Source of the DNA: Kingella sp. (in: b-proteobacteria)
GTDB lineage: Bacteria; Pseudomonadota; Gammaproteobacteria; Burkholderiales; Neisseriaceae
Length of the DNA: 64,000 bases
Assembly (NCBI RefSeq): GCF_030527935.1
Contig: NZ_JAUMZV010000007.1
Coordinates: 1 to 64,000, forward strand
Direction of reading: 5' to 3'
Below the pieces are notes generated by a model, which worked only from the letters and a program-made list of their open reading frames with translations, was not told the origin of the DNA and searched no databases. Positions within the stretch are counted from its first letter, which is position 1; each line of letters starts with the position of its first letter. The position numbers and the translations under genes were made by a program. Positions 35,414 through 43,730 of this stretch are shown one piece after another.

Positions 35414-35510
35414 ATTCCCGCGTAGGCGGGAATCTTGTTTGATATTCAAAAATCTACGCAAAAACAAGCCATTGTGTAAATTTAGCTAAGATTCCCGCCT
35501 GCGCGGGAAT
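35414..35510. repeat. Paired dRS3-like 20-mers around a spacer
   Basis: ATTCCCGCGTAGGCGGGAAT at 35414-35433 and ATTCCCGCCTGCGCGGGAAT at 35491-35510 flank about 57 bases. They fit ATTCCC-N8-GGGAAT exactly. The layout resembles the dRS3-spacer (NIME) units of Neisseria. The same spacer recurs at 54910-54966 (opposite order) and 59005-59060. Confidence 0.75.
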
Positions 35511-35579
35511 GACGGAGCGTTTACTATTTCTTGTTGTGTTTTGGGTTTTGCAAAGGTTTTAGCCTGAAACCCATCCCGC

Positions 35580-36578
35580 TCACTTCTTCTTCAAAATATA
35601 CTTCCGCACCGCCGCATTATGCTCATCCAGCGTGCGGCTAAACTGGCTGCGCCCCGTGTCGTCCATGCGCGAAACAAAATACAAATAATCGCTGTCGGCA
35701 GGGTTTGCCGCCGCCTGCAACGCCGCACGGCTCGGCAGCGCAATCGGCGTGGGCGGCAAACCATCGCGCGTGTAGGTGTTATACGGCGTGTCGCGCTGCA
35801 AATCCGCCTTGCGAATTTTGCCCTGATACGCCGCGCCCATGCCATAAATCACCGTCGGGTCGGTTTGTAAACGCATCCCCTTTGCCAAACGATTGCGAAA
35901 CACCGCCGCCACATTGCCCCTGTCGTCTTCATGCCCCGTTTCCTTTTCCACCAAGCTCGCCATAATCAGCAAATCATACGGCTTTTGATACGGCAGCCCC
36001 GCTTGTTTACCATCCCAAGCCTTGTTCAACTCGCGCTGCATCGCCTTATAGGCAGCCTGAAAAATCTGCATATCGCTGCTTTCCGCCGCAATCTCATAGC
36101 TGTCGGGGAAAAACAGCCCTTCGGGGTTATCCGACACCGCATCGGGGTCAATTTTTTTCAGCAATTCCGCATCGCTCAACGCGCGCGTATCGTGCCGAAT
36201 ATTCTCCGCCTGATTCACCACGCGGCGCATCTGGCTAAACCGCATCCCTTCAACAATTTGCACCGAAACCAAATCAGGGCTGTTTTTGCGCAAATGCTGC
36301 AAAATCTCCCAGCTGGAAACGCGCCCATTGAAACGATAGCTGCCGCTGGTGAGCTTATCGTGCACGCCCAGCGCGTATGCCGCCGATAGCAACACATAGC
36401 GGCTGTAAATCTTGTCGTCCGCTGCCAATTTGCGCCCCACCGCCGAAATGCCTTGCCCCTTTTCCACCACCAAGCGATAAGGCGCGCCGTTGTTTTTAGG
36501 CGCAAACAATAAAGCGGCATACGCGCCGCCAATGAGCAACAGAATAACCAAAACAGCCAAAAAACGTTTAACAATCAT
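35580..36578 (-). CDS. mltG: Endolytic murein transglycosylase
   Basis: A 332-residue MltG (YceG) that cleaves nascent peptidoglycan and sets glycan length. One N-terminal transmembrane helix (about 6-24) anchors it in the inner membrane. A LysM-like region follows, then the catalytic domain with MASLVEKETG holding the catalytic glutamate and NRLAKGMRLQTDPTVIYG. The ATG at 36578 sits right before the anchor helix; the open frame upstream is DUS DNA. In-frame DUS DNA encodes IFQAAYKAM. Confidence 0.93.
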   Translation of the reverse strand: MIVKRFLAVLVILLLIGGAYAALLFAPKNNGAPYRLVVEKGQGISAVGRKLAADDKIYSRYVLLSAAYALGVHDKLTSGSYRFNGRVSSWEILQHLRKNSPDLVSVQIVEGMRFSQMRRVVNQAENIRHDTRALSDAELLKKIDPDAVSDNPEGLFFPDSYEIAAESSDMQIFQAAYKAMQRELNKAWDGKQAGLPYQKPYDLLIMASLVEKETGHEDDRGNVAAVFRNRLAKGMRLQTDPTVIYGMGAAYQGKIRKADLQRDTPYNTYTRDGLPPTPIALPSRAALQAAANPADSDYLYFVSRMDDTGRSQFSRTLDEHNAAVRKYILKKK

Positions 36579-36777
36579 AAAAATAAAAATATCGTTGAAA
36601 ATAGAATTATAGCTTAAATCGGCAATATCCGTTTTAGCTGCGCAGAAGCTCGTAAACTCGCTTTCAGGCTGCCTTTGCGGATGGCGGAACAAGCAACCGC
36701 GCCCGCGCAAATATCGCCCAAGGCAGCCTGAAAACCGCAAAACCGCGCCAAACAATTGGCTATAAAAATCACCCACG

Positions 36778-36812
36778 AAAAAAGCAGATAACTTGCGGGT
36801 CATCTGCTTTGT
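36778..36812 (-). terminator. Terminator of the cold-shock gene
   Basis: AAAGCAGAT pairs with ATCTGCTTT, followed on the minus strand by T residues, about 28 bases after the stop. Confidence 0.75.
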
Positions 36813-36839
36813 GTTATCCGTTAAGCGGGTTAAACGCGA

Positions 36840-37043
36840 TTACGCGCCTTGGATGTTTGCGGCTTGTTTGCCTTTTGGGCCAGTGGTTACATCAAAAGAA
36901 ACTTTTTGACCTTCTTTCAATGTTTTGAAGCCTTCCATGTTAATCGCAGAGAAGTGAGCGAACAAATCTTCGCCGCCTTCATCAGGAGTAATAAAACCAA
37001 AACCTTTAGCGTCGTTAAACCATTTAACTGTACCAGTTGCCAT
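36840..37043 (-). CDS. Cold-shock protein, CspA family
   Basis: A 67-residue single OB-fold nucleic-acid chaperone. TGTVKWFNDAKGFGFITP contains RNP1 (KGFGFI), and DLFAHFSAI is the RNP2 position, where the usual VFVHFSAI is changed to LFAHFSAI. The ATG at 37043 fits family starts. A 5' leader of roughly 100 bases to a candidate promoter at 37151-37179 is in keeping with csp leaders that act as thermosensors. Confidence 0.95.
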   Translation of the reverse strand: MATGTVKWFNDAKGFGFITPDEGGEDLFAHFSAINMEGFKTLKEGQKVSFDVTTGPKGKQAANIQGA

Positions 37044-37150
37044 AAATGCTACTTTCTTACAAAAATTAATAAACAAAAAGCAATCAGGGTAAGTTTAAAA
37101 GTAGTTCTCTGCGAAAAACGGTTCTGAACGCACCCTAAATGCTGTTTGAC

Positions 37151-37179
37151 GTTTTACTCACTTTAACCAGAAGCGTCAA
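37151..37179 (-). promoter_or_regulatory. Promoter candidate of the cold-shock gene
   Basis: On the minus strand TTGACG, 17 bases, TAAAAC. The -35 is near consensus; the -10 is weak. Start of transcription would leave a leader of about 100 bases. Confidence 0.45.
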
Positions 37180-37243
37180 GTTTTGTTTAGGCAAAAACAA
37201 ACTTTTTCATTAAAATAACAAAAAATACAACAGAAACGAAAAT

Positions 37244-37549
37244 ATGAGCCTATCGCAAACCACGCACCAATCGCAAAAAACCCAACTGGCGCCGCCCAAA
37301 AAATACGGCGTTTTTCTGTTAAACGATCATTACACGCCGATGGATTTTGTGGTGGATGTGCTGCAAGATGTTTTCAGGCTGCCTGAAAGCCGCGCTGTGA
37401 GCATCATGTTTGAAGTGCACCATAATGGCAAAGGCTTGTGTGGTGTTTATACGCGCGATATTGCCGAAACCAAGCAACAACAAGTGATGCTGCTTGCCGA
37501 AGAAGCAGGGCATCCGCTGATGTGTACGATTGAGGAAGTGTCTCTATGA
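37244..37549 (+). CDS. clpS: ClpS protease adaptor
   Basis: A 101-residue N-end-rule adaptor that delivers substrates to ClpAP. KYGVFLLNDHYTPMDFVVDVL is the binding-site strand and helix (split here as LLNDHYTPMDFV). HHNGKGLCGVYTRDIAE is the family second motif. A DUS encodes FRLPES at the point where other ClpS proteins have a variable helix end. It overlaps clpA by four bases (ATGA). Confidence 0.96.
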   Translation: MSLSQTTHQSQKTQLAPPKKYGVFLLNDHYTPMDFVVDVLQDVFRLPESRAVSIMFEVHHNGKGLCGVYTRDIAETKQQQVMLLAEEAGHPLMCTIEEVSL

Positions 37550-39819
37550 TTTCAAAAGAACTTGAACTGATTTTGCAAGATTTATACACCAACGCCAAAA
37601 ACGCGCGGCATGAAATGGTGGGCTTGGAGCATTTGCTGTTGGCGATTGTGCAAGGTTCAGCCGATGTGAACGCAGCGTTGCAACATTGCGGCGTGGAAAC
37701 GGCGCTGCTGATGGTGCAATTGCAAGAGAGCATTGATGAAAACACGCCTGCTTACCCTGCGGGGCAAACGGTGCACGAGCCGCAGCCAACGGTGGGTTTT
37801 CAGCGCGTGATTCAGCGGGCGATGATTCATGTGCAGCATTCATCGCAGGATAAGGTGTTGCCCGAGGATGTGTTGATTGCGCTGTTGGACGAGGGAGACA
37901 GCCCCGCGGTGTATTTCTTGCAGCTGCATTCGGTTAAACGCATTGATTTGTTGCGCTATTTCTCGCATCGTTCAGGCAGCCTGAATTCGGGTTCGCCGTC
38001 GCATTCGCGCGATGATGATGACGACAACAATCTTGCCGATAATCCGCTGGAAGCCTACACCATCCATCTCAACGCCGAAGTGAAAGCCGAGCGCATTGAC
38101 CCGCTGATTGGGCGGGCGGCGGAAATGGAACGGATGCTGCAAGTGTTGTGCCGTCGTCGCAAAAACAATCCTTTGCTGGTGGGCGAAGCGGGCGTGGGCA
38201 AAACCGCGCTGGCAGAAGGTTTGGCGTATTTAATTGAGCAAAACCAAGTGCCCGAAGTGTTGGCAAAGGCGCAAGTGTATTCACTGGATATGGGCGCGCT
38301 CTTGGCGGGGGCGAAATATCGCGGTGATTTTGAAGCGCGGGTGAAAGCGGTGCTCAAAGCGCTGGCGGCGGTGCCTAATGCTTTGTTGTTTGTTGACGAA
38401 ATCCACACTATGATTGGTGCGGGCAGCACGCAAGGCAGCGTGATGGATGCGTCCAACCTGCTCAAACCAGCGTTGGCAAAAGGGCAGCTACGCTGCATTG
38501 GCGCAACAACGTACGACGAATACCGCACCGTGTTTGCCAAAGACCACGCGCTCAACCGCCGTTTCCAAAAAATAGACATCGGCGAGCCCAGCGTTTCCGA
38601 AACCGTGCAGATTTTGCAAGGCTTGAAGCCGATGTTTGAAGCGCACCACAACGTGCATTACACCGACGATGCTTTTCAGGCTGCCGCAGAGCTGTCGGCA
38701 AAATACATCAACGAGCGTTTCTTGCCCGATAAAGCCATTGATATTATTGACGAAGCAGGCGCGGCGCAACGCATCGCGCAGCCTGAAAACCGCCAAGAGG
38801 AAATCGGCAAAAACGAGATTGAGCGCGTCATCGCCAAAATCGCCCGCATTCCCGAAACCACCGTGTCGCACGATGACAAAACCGTGCTGCGCCACCTTGC
38901 CGACACACTCAAAGCCAAAGTGTTCGGGCAAGACGAAGCGATTGATTTGATTACCACCGCCATCAAGCTCGCCCGATCGGGCTTGGGGCAGCCTGAAAAA
39001 CCGATTGGCAGCTTTTTGTTTTCAGGCAGCACAGGCGTAGGCAAAACCGAAGTGGCGCGCCAACTTGCCAACGCGCTGGGCATCACGCTGCAACGCTTTG
39101 ATATGTCGGAATATTCCGAGCCGTTTGCCGTAACCCGATTTATCGGCGCGCCCCCTGGCTATGTGGGCTTTGACCAAGGCGGCTTGCTCACCGAAGCCAT
39201 CAACAAGCATCCGCATTGCGTGCTGCTGTTGGACGAAATGGAAAAAGCGCATCCCGATATTTACAACGTGTTCCTGCAAGTGATGGATGCAGGCAGGCTT
39301 ACCGACAACACAGGCAAAAGCGCAGATTTTCGCAACGTAATCATCATCATGACCACCAACGCGGGCGCGCAAACGCTCAACCGCGCCAACTTTGGCTTCA
39401 CAGGCAAACACGAGCGCGGCGATGAAATGGAAGCCATCAAAAAAACCTTCACCCCCGAGTTTCGCAACCGCTTGGATGCCATTGTGCCGTTTGCGCCGCT
39501 CACGCCCGAAATCATCCTGCGCGTGGCGGATAAATTCCTTGCCCAGCTTAGCGAACAGCTTGCCGCGAAAAACGTTGCCGCCACTTTTGGCAGCGCGTTG
39601 CGCGAACACCTTGCCGCCAAAGGCTTTGACCCGCAAATGGGCGCGCGCCCGATGCAACGCCTTATCCAAAGCGAAATCCGCCAAGCCCTTGCCGATGAAC
39701 TGCTGTTTGGCAAGCTATCAAACGGCGGCAGCGTGGCGATTGATTGGGACAACGAAGCGCAGAAGGTGGTGTTAGAGATGAACGCGGCGAAAGTGGGGCT
39801 GGAAAAGGAAGCGGCGTAG
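37546..39819 (+). CDS. clpA: ATP-dependent Clp protease ATP-binding subunit ClpA
   Basis: A 757-residue double AAA+ unfoldase for ClpP. N-domain 1-145; a linker near 146-170 containing DUS-coded SGSLNS; D1 with GEAGVGKT and GAGSTQGSVMDASN; D2 with GSTGVGKTEVARQLA and LLDEMEKAHPD. The ClpP-binding loop region reads NFGFTGK rather than IGL. At least four in-frame DUS copies or parts of copies encode FQAAAE, AQPENR and GQPEKP. It is coupled to clpS; clpP is not in the window. Confidence 0.96.
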   Translation: MISKELELILQDLYTNAKNARHEMVGLEHLLLAIVQGSADVNAALQHCGVETALLMVQLQESIDENTPAYPAGQTVHEPQPTVGFQRVIQRAMIHVQHSSQDKVLPEDVLIALLDEGDSPAVYFLQLHSVKRIDLLRYFSHRSGSLNSGSPSHSRDDDDDNNLADNPLEAYTIHLNAEVKAERIDPLIGRAAEMERMLQVLCRRRKNNPLLVGEAGVGKTALAEGLAYLIEQNQVPEVLAKAQVYSLDMGALLAGAKYRGDFEARVKAVLKALAAVPNALLFVDEIHTMIGAGSTQGSVMDASNLLKPALAKGQLRCIGATTYDEYRTVFAKDHALNRRFQKIDIGEPSVSETVQILQGLKPMFEAHHNVHYTDDAFQAAAELSAKYINERFLPDKAIDIIDEAGAAQRIAQPENRQEEIGKNEIERVIAKIARIPETTVSHDDKTVLRHLADTLKAKVFGQDEAIDLITTAIKLARSGLGQPEKPIGSFLFSGSTGVGKTEVARQLANALGITLQRFDMSEYSEPFAVTRFIGAPPGYVGFDQGGLLTEAINKHPHCVLLLDEMEKAHPDIYNVFLQVMDAGRLTDNTGKSADFRNVIIIMTTNAGAQTLNRANFGFTGKHERGDEMEAIKKTFTPEFRNRLDAIVPFAPLTPEIILRVADKFLAQLSEQLAAKNVAATFGSALREHLAAKGFDPQMGARPMQRLIQSEIRQALADELLFGKLSNGGSVAIDWDNEAQKVVLEMNAAKVGLEKEAA

Positions 39820-39920
39820 GCTGTTTTCAGGCTGCCTGATGGGATGGCGTAGTATTCAGCACGTAACATGATTTTCAGGCTGAAACCTTTGCAAACCCCC
39901 TAACAGCAGCCTGAAATTGA

Positions 39921-40030
39921 AAATGGAGCGGCGACGGCTCGTCGCCAACACTTCAAACATTGCGCTACTGATTTGCCAAGATGTCGGCGAGCCGCTAACG
40001 CTCCATCGGTTACAGGTTTTGTAAAGGTTT
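39921..40030. repeat. Repeat F, copy 2 (inverted)
   Basis: AATGGAGCGGCGACGGCTCG then later GATGTCGGCGAGCCGCTAAC and GCTCCATCGGTTACAGG: the inverse of the block at 19041. It lies in the 332-base gap between clpA and the CopD-like gene, with DUS copies on both sides. No gene is seen. Confidence 0.65.
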
Positions 40031-40151
40031 CAGGCTGCCTTATCCATATTAGGCAGCCTGAAAACGCAAGCGATGCGGTAACCGTATTGCCACGAATGAT
40101 TATTTAAACACGCGCCACCACGGCGCATCGGCAGCCTGAAAAGGAATACCC

Positions 40152-40598
40152 ATGTCTGCTCTCTACCCCTATGCCCACATCATCCATTTATACTGCGCCA
40201 TCACCTTTGTGGGCGGCGTGTTTTTTGAAGCCCTTGTGCTCAGCGTGATGCATAGCAAGCGCGTGTCGCGCGAAGCCCGCCGCGAAGTGGAACGCGCCTT
40301 GTCGTATCGCGCCGTGCGCGTGATGCCTTGGGTGGTAAGCGGCGTGTTTTTATCGGGGCTAACCATGGCGCATCGCTATGCCAGCGTGTTGCGCCATCCG
40401 TTTTCAGGCGGCTTTGCCACCATGCTGTCGCTCAAAATTTTGCTCGCGTTTTGCATTCTGGTTCATTTTGTTATCGCGGTTTACAAAATGAAAACGCATA
40501 CACTTACGGTGGGGTGGTCAAAATACATTCACGCTGCGGTGTTCACGCAGATGGTGTTGATTGTGTTTTTGGCGAAAGCGATGTTTTATTTTGCGTAG
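40152..40598 (+). CDS. CopD-like integral membrane protein
   Basis: A 148-residue protein with four predicted transmembrane helices (about 8-28, 55-75, 88-108 and 124-144). Conserved-looking histidines lie at helix ends (HIIHLYCAITFVGGVFFEAL and ILVHFVIAVYK). This arrangement is seen in short CopD-like or cytochrome-like proteins. The function, possibly copper or heme related, is unproven. A DUS touches the region before the start. Confidence 0.6.
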   Translation: MSALYPYAHIIHLYCAITFVGGVFFEALVLSVMHSKRVSREARREVERALSYRAVRVMPWVVSGVFLSGLTMAHRYASVLRHPFSGGFATMLSLKILLAFCILVHFVIAVYKMKTHTLTVGWSKYIHAAVFTQMVLIVFLAKAMFYFA

Positions 40599-40622
40599 AT
40601 GATGGCAAACTGTGCGATTGGG

Positions 40623-40757
40623 GGTAGTGTCCTAAAAAGTATGCTGCACTGCTGTTCCTTCCCCCGCTGGCGGGAGAGGGAACAGATTGCGGAGTTTTTA
40701 CCCAATACTGCTTGCTATCAACCATAATCAAGTCAGCATACTTTTTAGGAGACCACC
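40623..40757. mobile_element. Family-B MITE (135 bp)
   Basis: The full element with both terminal repeats is flanked by the 8-bp duplication CGATTGGG (40615-40622 and 40758-40765). It lies 24 bases after the CopD-like gene. Confidence 0.88.
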
Positions 40758-40791
40758 CGATTGGGTTTTCAGGCTGCCTTTGTAAAACTTA

Positions 40792-40951
40792 GAACCTGTA
40801 TTCACTATTTCCATAGACAGATTTTATGAAATAAAAGCGCGGATACAAGGCAAAAAGCACAGCAAGGTTGGACACCTTGCGAGCATTTTTAATGCAGTAG
40901 CCGCGTTTTTAGGGCATAAAAGATGCCTATGAGAATAGTGAATACAGGTTC
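40792..40951. mobile_element. Family-A MITE, copy 4 (160 bp)
   Basis: The 160-bp unit with TTA on both sides (40789-40791 and 40952-40954). A DUS lies between it and the family-B element. The rest of the 40599-41204 gap holds a dRS3-like 20-mer (40985-41004) and a GTCGGGCATCAATGCCCGAC hairpin (41069-41088). Confidence 0.88.
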
Positions 40952-40984
40952 TTAAACAGCAGCCTGAAATCAACAAATGCCGTC

Positions 40985-41004
40985 ATTCCCGCGCAGGCGG
41001 GAAT
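40985..41004. repeat. dRS3-like 20-mer
   Basis: ATTCCCGCGCAGGCGGGAAT, an exact match to ATTCCC-N8-GGGAAT, followed by the start of the same spacer seen at 35434. The second member of the pair is missing. Confidence 0.7.
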
Positions 41005-41169
41005 CTTGTTTGATGTTTAGAAAAAATTTTAAAAACAGACTGTTATTTGTATTGCCACAACTAAAAATGTCGGGCATCAATGCCCGACCTACGGTTTTGC
41101 CAATATTTCAGGCTGCCTTAATCCAGCCCAGCCAGTAAACAAGAGACAAATCAAATAAACAAACGCAAA

Positions 41170-41196
41170 AAATCCTAGCCATTGCAGCTAGGATTT
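41170..41196 (-). terminator. Terminator after tRNA-Ala
   Basis: AAATCCTAGC pairs with GCTAGGATTT around CATTGCA, ten bases downstream of the tRNA. Confidence 0.75.
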
Positions 41197-41204
41197 CCGT
41201 TTTA

Positions 41205-41280
<76 letters not shown>

Positions 41281-41290
41281 GATTACTAAA

Positions 41291-41319
41291 ATAAGTTGGA
41301 ATGGATGATTCCAACTTAT
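41291..41319 (-). terminator. Hairpin between tRNA-Met and tRNA-Ala
   Basis: ATAAGTTGGAAT pairs with ATTCCAACTTAT, followed on the minus strand by a short T run. Either a terminator of the tRNA-Met transcript or a processing site. Confidence 0.6.
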
Positions 41320-41325
41320 GTTGTT

Positions 41326-41402
41326 TGGTGGCGAATCAGGGATTCGAACCCCGGACACAAGGATTATGATTCCTCTGCTCTAACCGACTGAGCTAATTCG
41401 CC
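41326..41402 (-). tRNA. tRNA-Met(CAT), probably elongator
   Basis: A 77-nt tRNA with encoded CCA. The acceptor GGCGAAT pairs with ATTCGCC, and the anticodon loop ATCATAA gives CAT. The paired 1-72 position and absence of the GGG/CCC anticodon-stem pairs rule out initiator. An Ile2 tRNA with lysidine also has CAT; the overall sequence favours elongator Met. Confidence 0.88.
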
Positions 41403-41642
41403 GTGAGAAGTCGCGCACTATACTGGGCTTGGGTTTTTTCGTCAAATGAAATTTTGCGTTTACGCTGGAGATGGATTGATTTTTAATGAAATTCTGTTGG
41501 CAAGGTGGGGCAGGGCAGCCTGAAAGTGTGTAAAGAGTAGGCTGGCGGGGATTTTTGATTTGTTATGTTAAGGGATGTTAAGGTATGATGCGTTTTTTTG
41601 TTTTCAGGCTGCCTATTGCTGGGCGGCGGGAGTTGTTGTGCA

Positions 41643-43025
41643 ATGAATGCGGTAATTATTGGTGTTTTGGTGATGCTGGTGTTGTCGGTGTCGCGGATTC
41701 ATGTGGTGTTGAGCTTGGTGATTGGGGCGTTTGCGGCGGGGCTGACGGCGGGTTTGCCGTTGTCGGATGTGAGCGATGCGGCGGGCAATGTGGTTACCAA
41801 GGGGGTGATGTCGCATTTTCAGGATGGTTTGGCGAATGGGGCGACGATTGCGTTGTCTTATGCGATGCTGGGGGCGTTTGCGATGGCGATTACGCATTCT
41901 GGGCTGCCGCAGCAGATGGCGGGGGCGATAATTCGGCGGATTTCTACTAATCAAACGCAGGATGCGATTCCGTCTGGCATCAATGGGGTGAAGTGGGGTT
42001 TGCTGTTGGCGTTGCTGGCGATGGGGGTGATGAGCCAGAATATTGTGCCGATTCATATTGCGTTTATTCCGATGATTGTGCCGCCTTTGTTGCTGGTGTT
42101 TAACCGTTTGCAAATTGACCGCCGTTTGCTGGCGTGTGTGATGACGTTTGGCTTGGTTACGACTTATATGTTTTTGCCTTATGGTTTTGGCGCGATTTTT
42201 TTGAATAAGATTTTGCTGGGCAATATTGAGAAGGCAGGGATGAGCGTGCAGCATATTAATGTGATGCAGGCGATGGCGATTCCTGCGCTGGGGATGGTGG
42301 CGGGCTTGCTGTTGGCGTTTGTGCATTATCGCAAGCCGCGTGTGTATCAAAATCAGCAGGTGGATTGGGATGCGGCTGATGATGCGGTGGGGCAGCCTGT
42401 GGTGTCGTCTTATCGCAGCGCGGTGGCGGCGGTGGCGATTTTGGTGTGCTTTGCGATTCAGTTGGTGTACAAGGATGCGCTGATGCTGGGGGCTCTGCTG
42501 GGCTTTGCGGTGTTTATGATGCTGGGGGTAGTGCGCCGTTCGGAAGCGGATTCGGTGTTTAATCGTGGGATGCAGATGATGGCGATGGTGGGCTTTATTA
42601 TGATTGCGGCGCAGGGTTTTGCGGAAGTGATGAAGGCGACGGGGCAGATTGAGCCTTTGGTGCAGGCAAGCGCGAGTATGTTTGCGGGCAACAAAACGAT
42701 GGCGGCGTTTGCGATGCTGATGGTGGGCTTGCTGATTACGATGGGGATTGGCAGTTCGTTTTCCACGCTGCCGATTATCACGGCGATTTATGTGCCGCTG
42801 TGCGTGAGCTTGGGCTTTTCGCCGCTGGCAACGGTGGCGATTATTGGCACGGCGGGGGCGTTGGGCGATGCGGGTTCGCCTGCTTCGGATTCTACGCTGG
42901 GGCCTACGATGGGCTTGAATGTGGATGGGCAGCATGACCATATGCGCGATAGCGTGATTCCCACGTTTATTCATTACAACATCCCGCTGTTTATTGCGGG
43001 GTGGATTGCGGCGGCGGTGTTGTAA
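41643..43025 (+). CDS. NhaC/Na+:H+ antiporter family transporter
   Basis: A 460-residue membrane protein with about 11-12 helices. It belongs to the NhaC-type Na+/H+ antiporter superfamily, in the subgroup that also includes histidine-permease-like YuiF. MGIGSSFSTLPIITAIYVP and GTAGALGDAGSPASDSTLGPT are the conserved re-entrant and substrate motifs. The ATG at 43 bases into the open frame (41643) is chosen because earlier codons are DUS DNA. Strong GC-skewed codon use (many GTG, GGG) keeps the antisense strand open too, an artefact. Confidence 0.82.
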   Translation: MNAVIIGVLVMLVLSVSRIHVVLSLVIGAFAAGLTAGLPLSDVSDAAGNVVTKGVMSHFQDGLANGATIALSYAMLGAFAMAITHSGLPQQMAGAIIRRISTNQTQDAIPSGINGVKWGLLLALLAMGVMSQNIVPIHIAFIPMIVPPLLLVFNRLQIDRRLLACVMTFGLVTTYMFLPYGFGAIFLNKILLGNIEKAGMSVQHINVMQAMAIPALGMVAGLLLAFVHYRKPRVYQNQQVDWDAADDAVGQPVVSSYRSAVAAVAILVCFAIQLVYKDALMLGALLGFAVFMMLGVVRRSEADSVFNRGMQMMAMVGFIMIAAQGFAEVMKATGQIEPLVQASASMFAGNKTMAAFAMLMVGLLITMGIGSSFSTLPIITAIYVPLCVSLGFSPLATVAIIGTAGALGDAGSPASDSTLGPTMGLNVDGQHDHMRDSVIPTFIHYNIPLFIAGWIAAAVL

Positions 43026-43142
43026 ACCATAGGCAGCCTGAAACGAAGTTCAGCGAAGCTAAAATGGATTTGGCTTTGCTCATTTTCAGGCTGCCTTTGG
43101 TTTGGATGATGGAAACAATGGATAACGAAGCAAGTGAGCCCA

Positions 43143-43367
43143 ATGAACGAAAACGAATTAGAAAACTGCATCATAGAACTGGAAATCCGCCTTGCGCTGC
43201 AAGACGAGCTATTAGGCAGCCTGAACGACACAGTAGCCAAAATGCAAAACACGCTGGATTTGCAGCAGGCGCAGTTGCGGCTGTTATACAACAAAATCCA
43301 GCAGCAAAGCGAGAGCGCGGGGGATAAACCGTACAGTTTGGTGGATGAAGTGCCGCCGCATTATTAG
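43143..43367 (+). CDS. slyX: SlyX family protein
   Basis: A 74-residue coiled-coil protein of the SlyX family, whose role is unknown. ELEIRLALQDELLGSLNDTV and LQQAQLRLLYNKI form the heptad repeats, and the end VDEVPPHY is diagnostic. A near-DUS encodes LLGSLND. Start options are ATG 43143 (chosen) or GTG 43134; neither has a strong ribosome site. Confidence 0.88.
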   Translation: MNENELENCIIELEIRLALQDELLGSLNDTVAKMQNTLDLQQAQLRLLYNKIQQQSESAGDKPYSLVDEVPPHY

Positions 43368-43485
43368 CCATTAGCGCGGTATTGGGGCAGCCTGAAAAAA
43401 GGTTACACGTTTGGTAAGGCTAAAAAGAGTTTTCAGGCTGCCTTAATCCGCAAAGGCAGCCTGAAATCTTTATAAAGCCTGTAAA

Positions 43486-43582
43486 CAATGGCGCATCCAA
43501 GGTTCGCTTGATATTTTCCCAGCCAGCAAAGCCTTGTTGAATACTACGCCATTTGGCGACGAGCCGTCGCCGTTCCATTTTT
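43486..43582. repeat. Repeat F, degenerate copy 3
   Basis: Contains AATGGCGCATCCAAGG and TTTGGCGACGAGCCGTCGCC then GTTCCATTTTTAG, a decayed version of the repeat at 19041. The 43368-43730 gap also has a DUS pair (43388-43442) and a TATGCTAAAAT stretch near 43663 that could be the tamA -10. Confidence 0.55.
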
Positions 43583-43730
43583 AGTTTCAGGCGGCCTCAC
43601 TTAAAGGCAGTCAGAGAACCAATCAAACCCCATTGCGAAGCAAAATTGCACCCACTCACATTATGCTAAAATGCCGCCCATTTCCGTATTCCATTTGCCG
43701 CCCCAAGGCAGCCTGAAAACGCTATCCACA

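Noticed and set aside
41326..41402. tRNA-Ile2 (CAT read as lysidine)
   Set aside because: The overall sequence fits the beta-proteobacterial elongator tRNA-Met better; no tool was available to score it.
41613..42974. A 453-codon open frame antisense to the NhaC-type gene
   Set aside because: Its product is a run of H, R, Q and N with no fold; it is the mirror of skewed codon use in the true gene.
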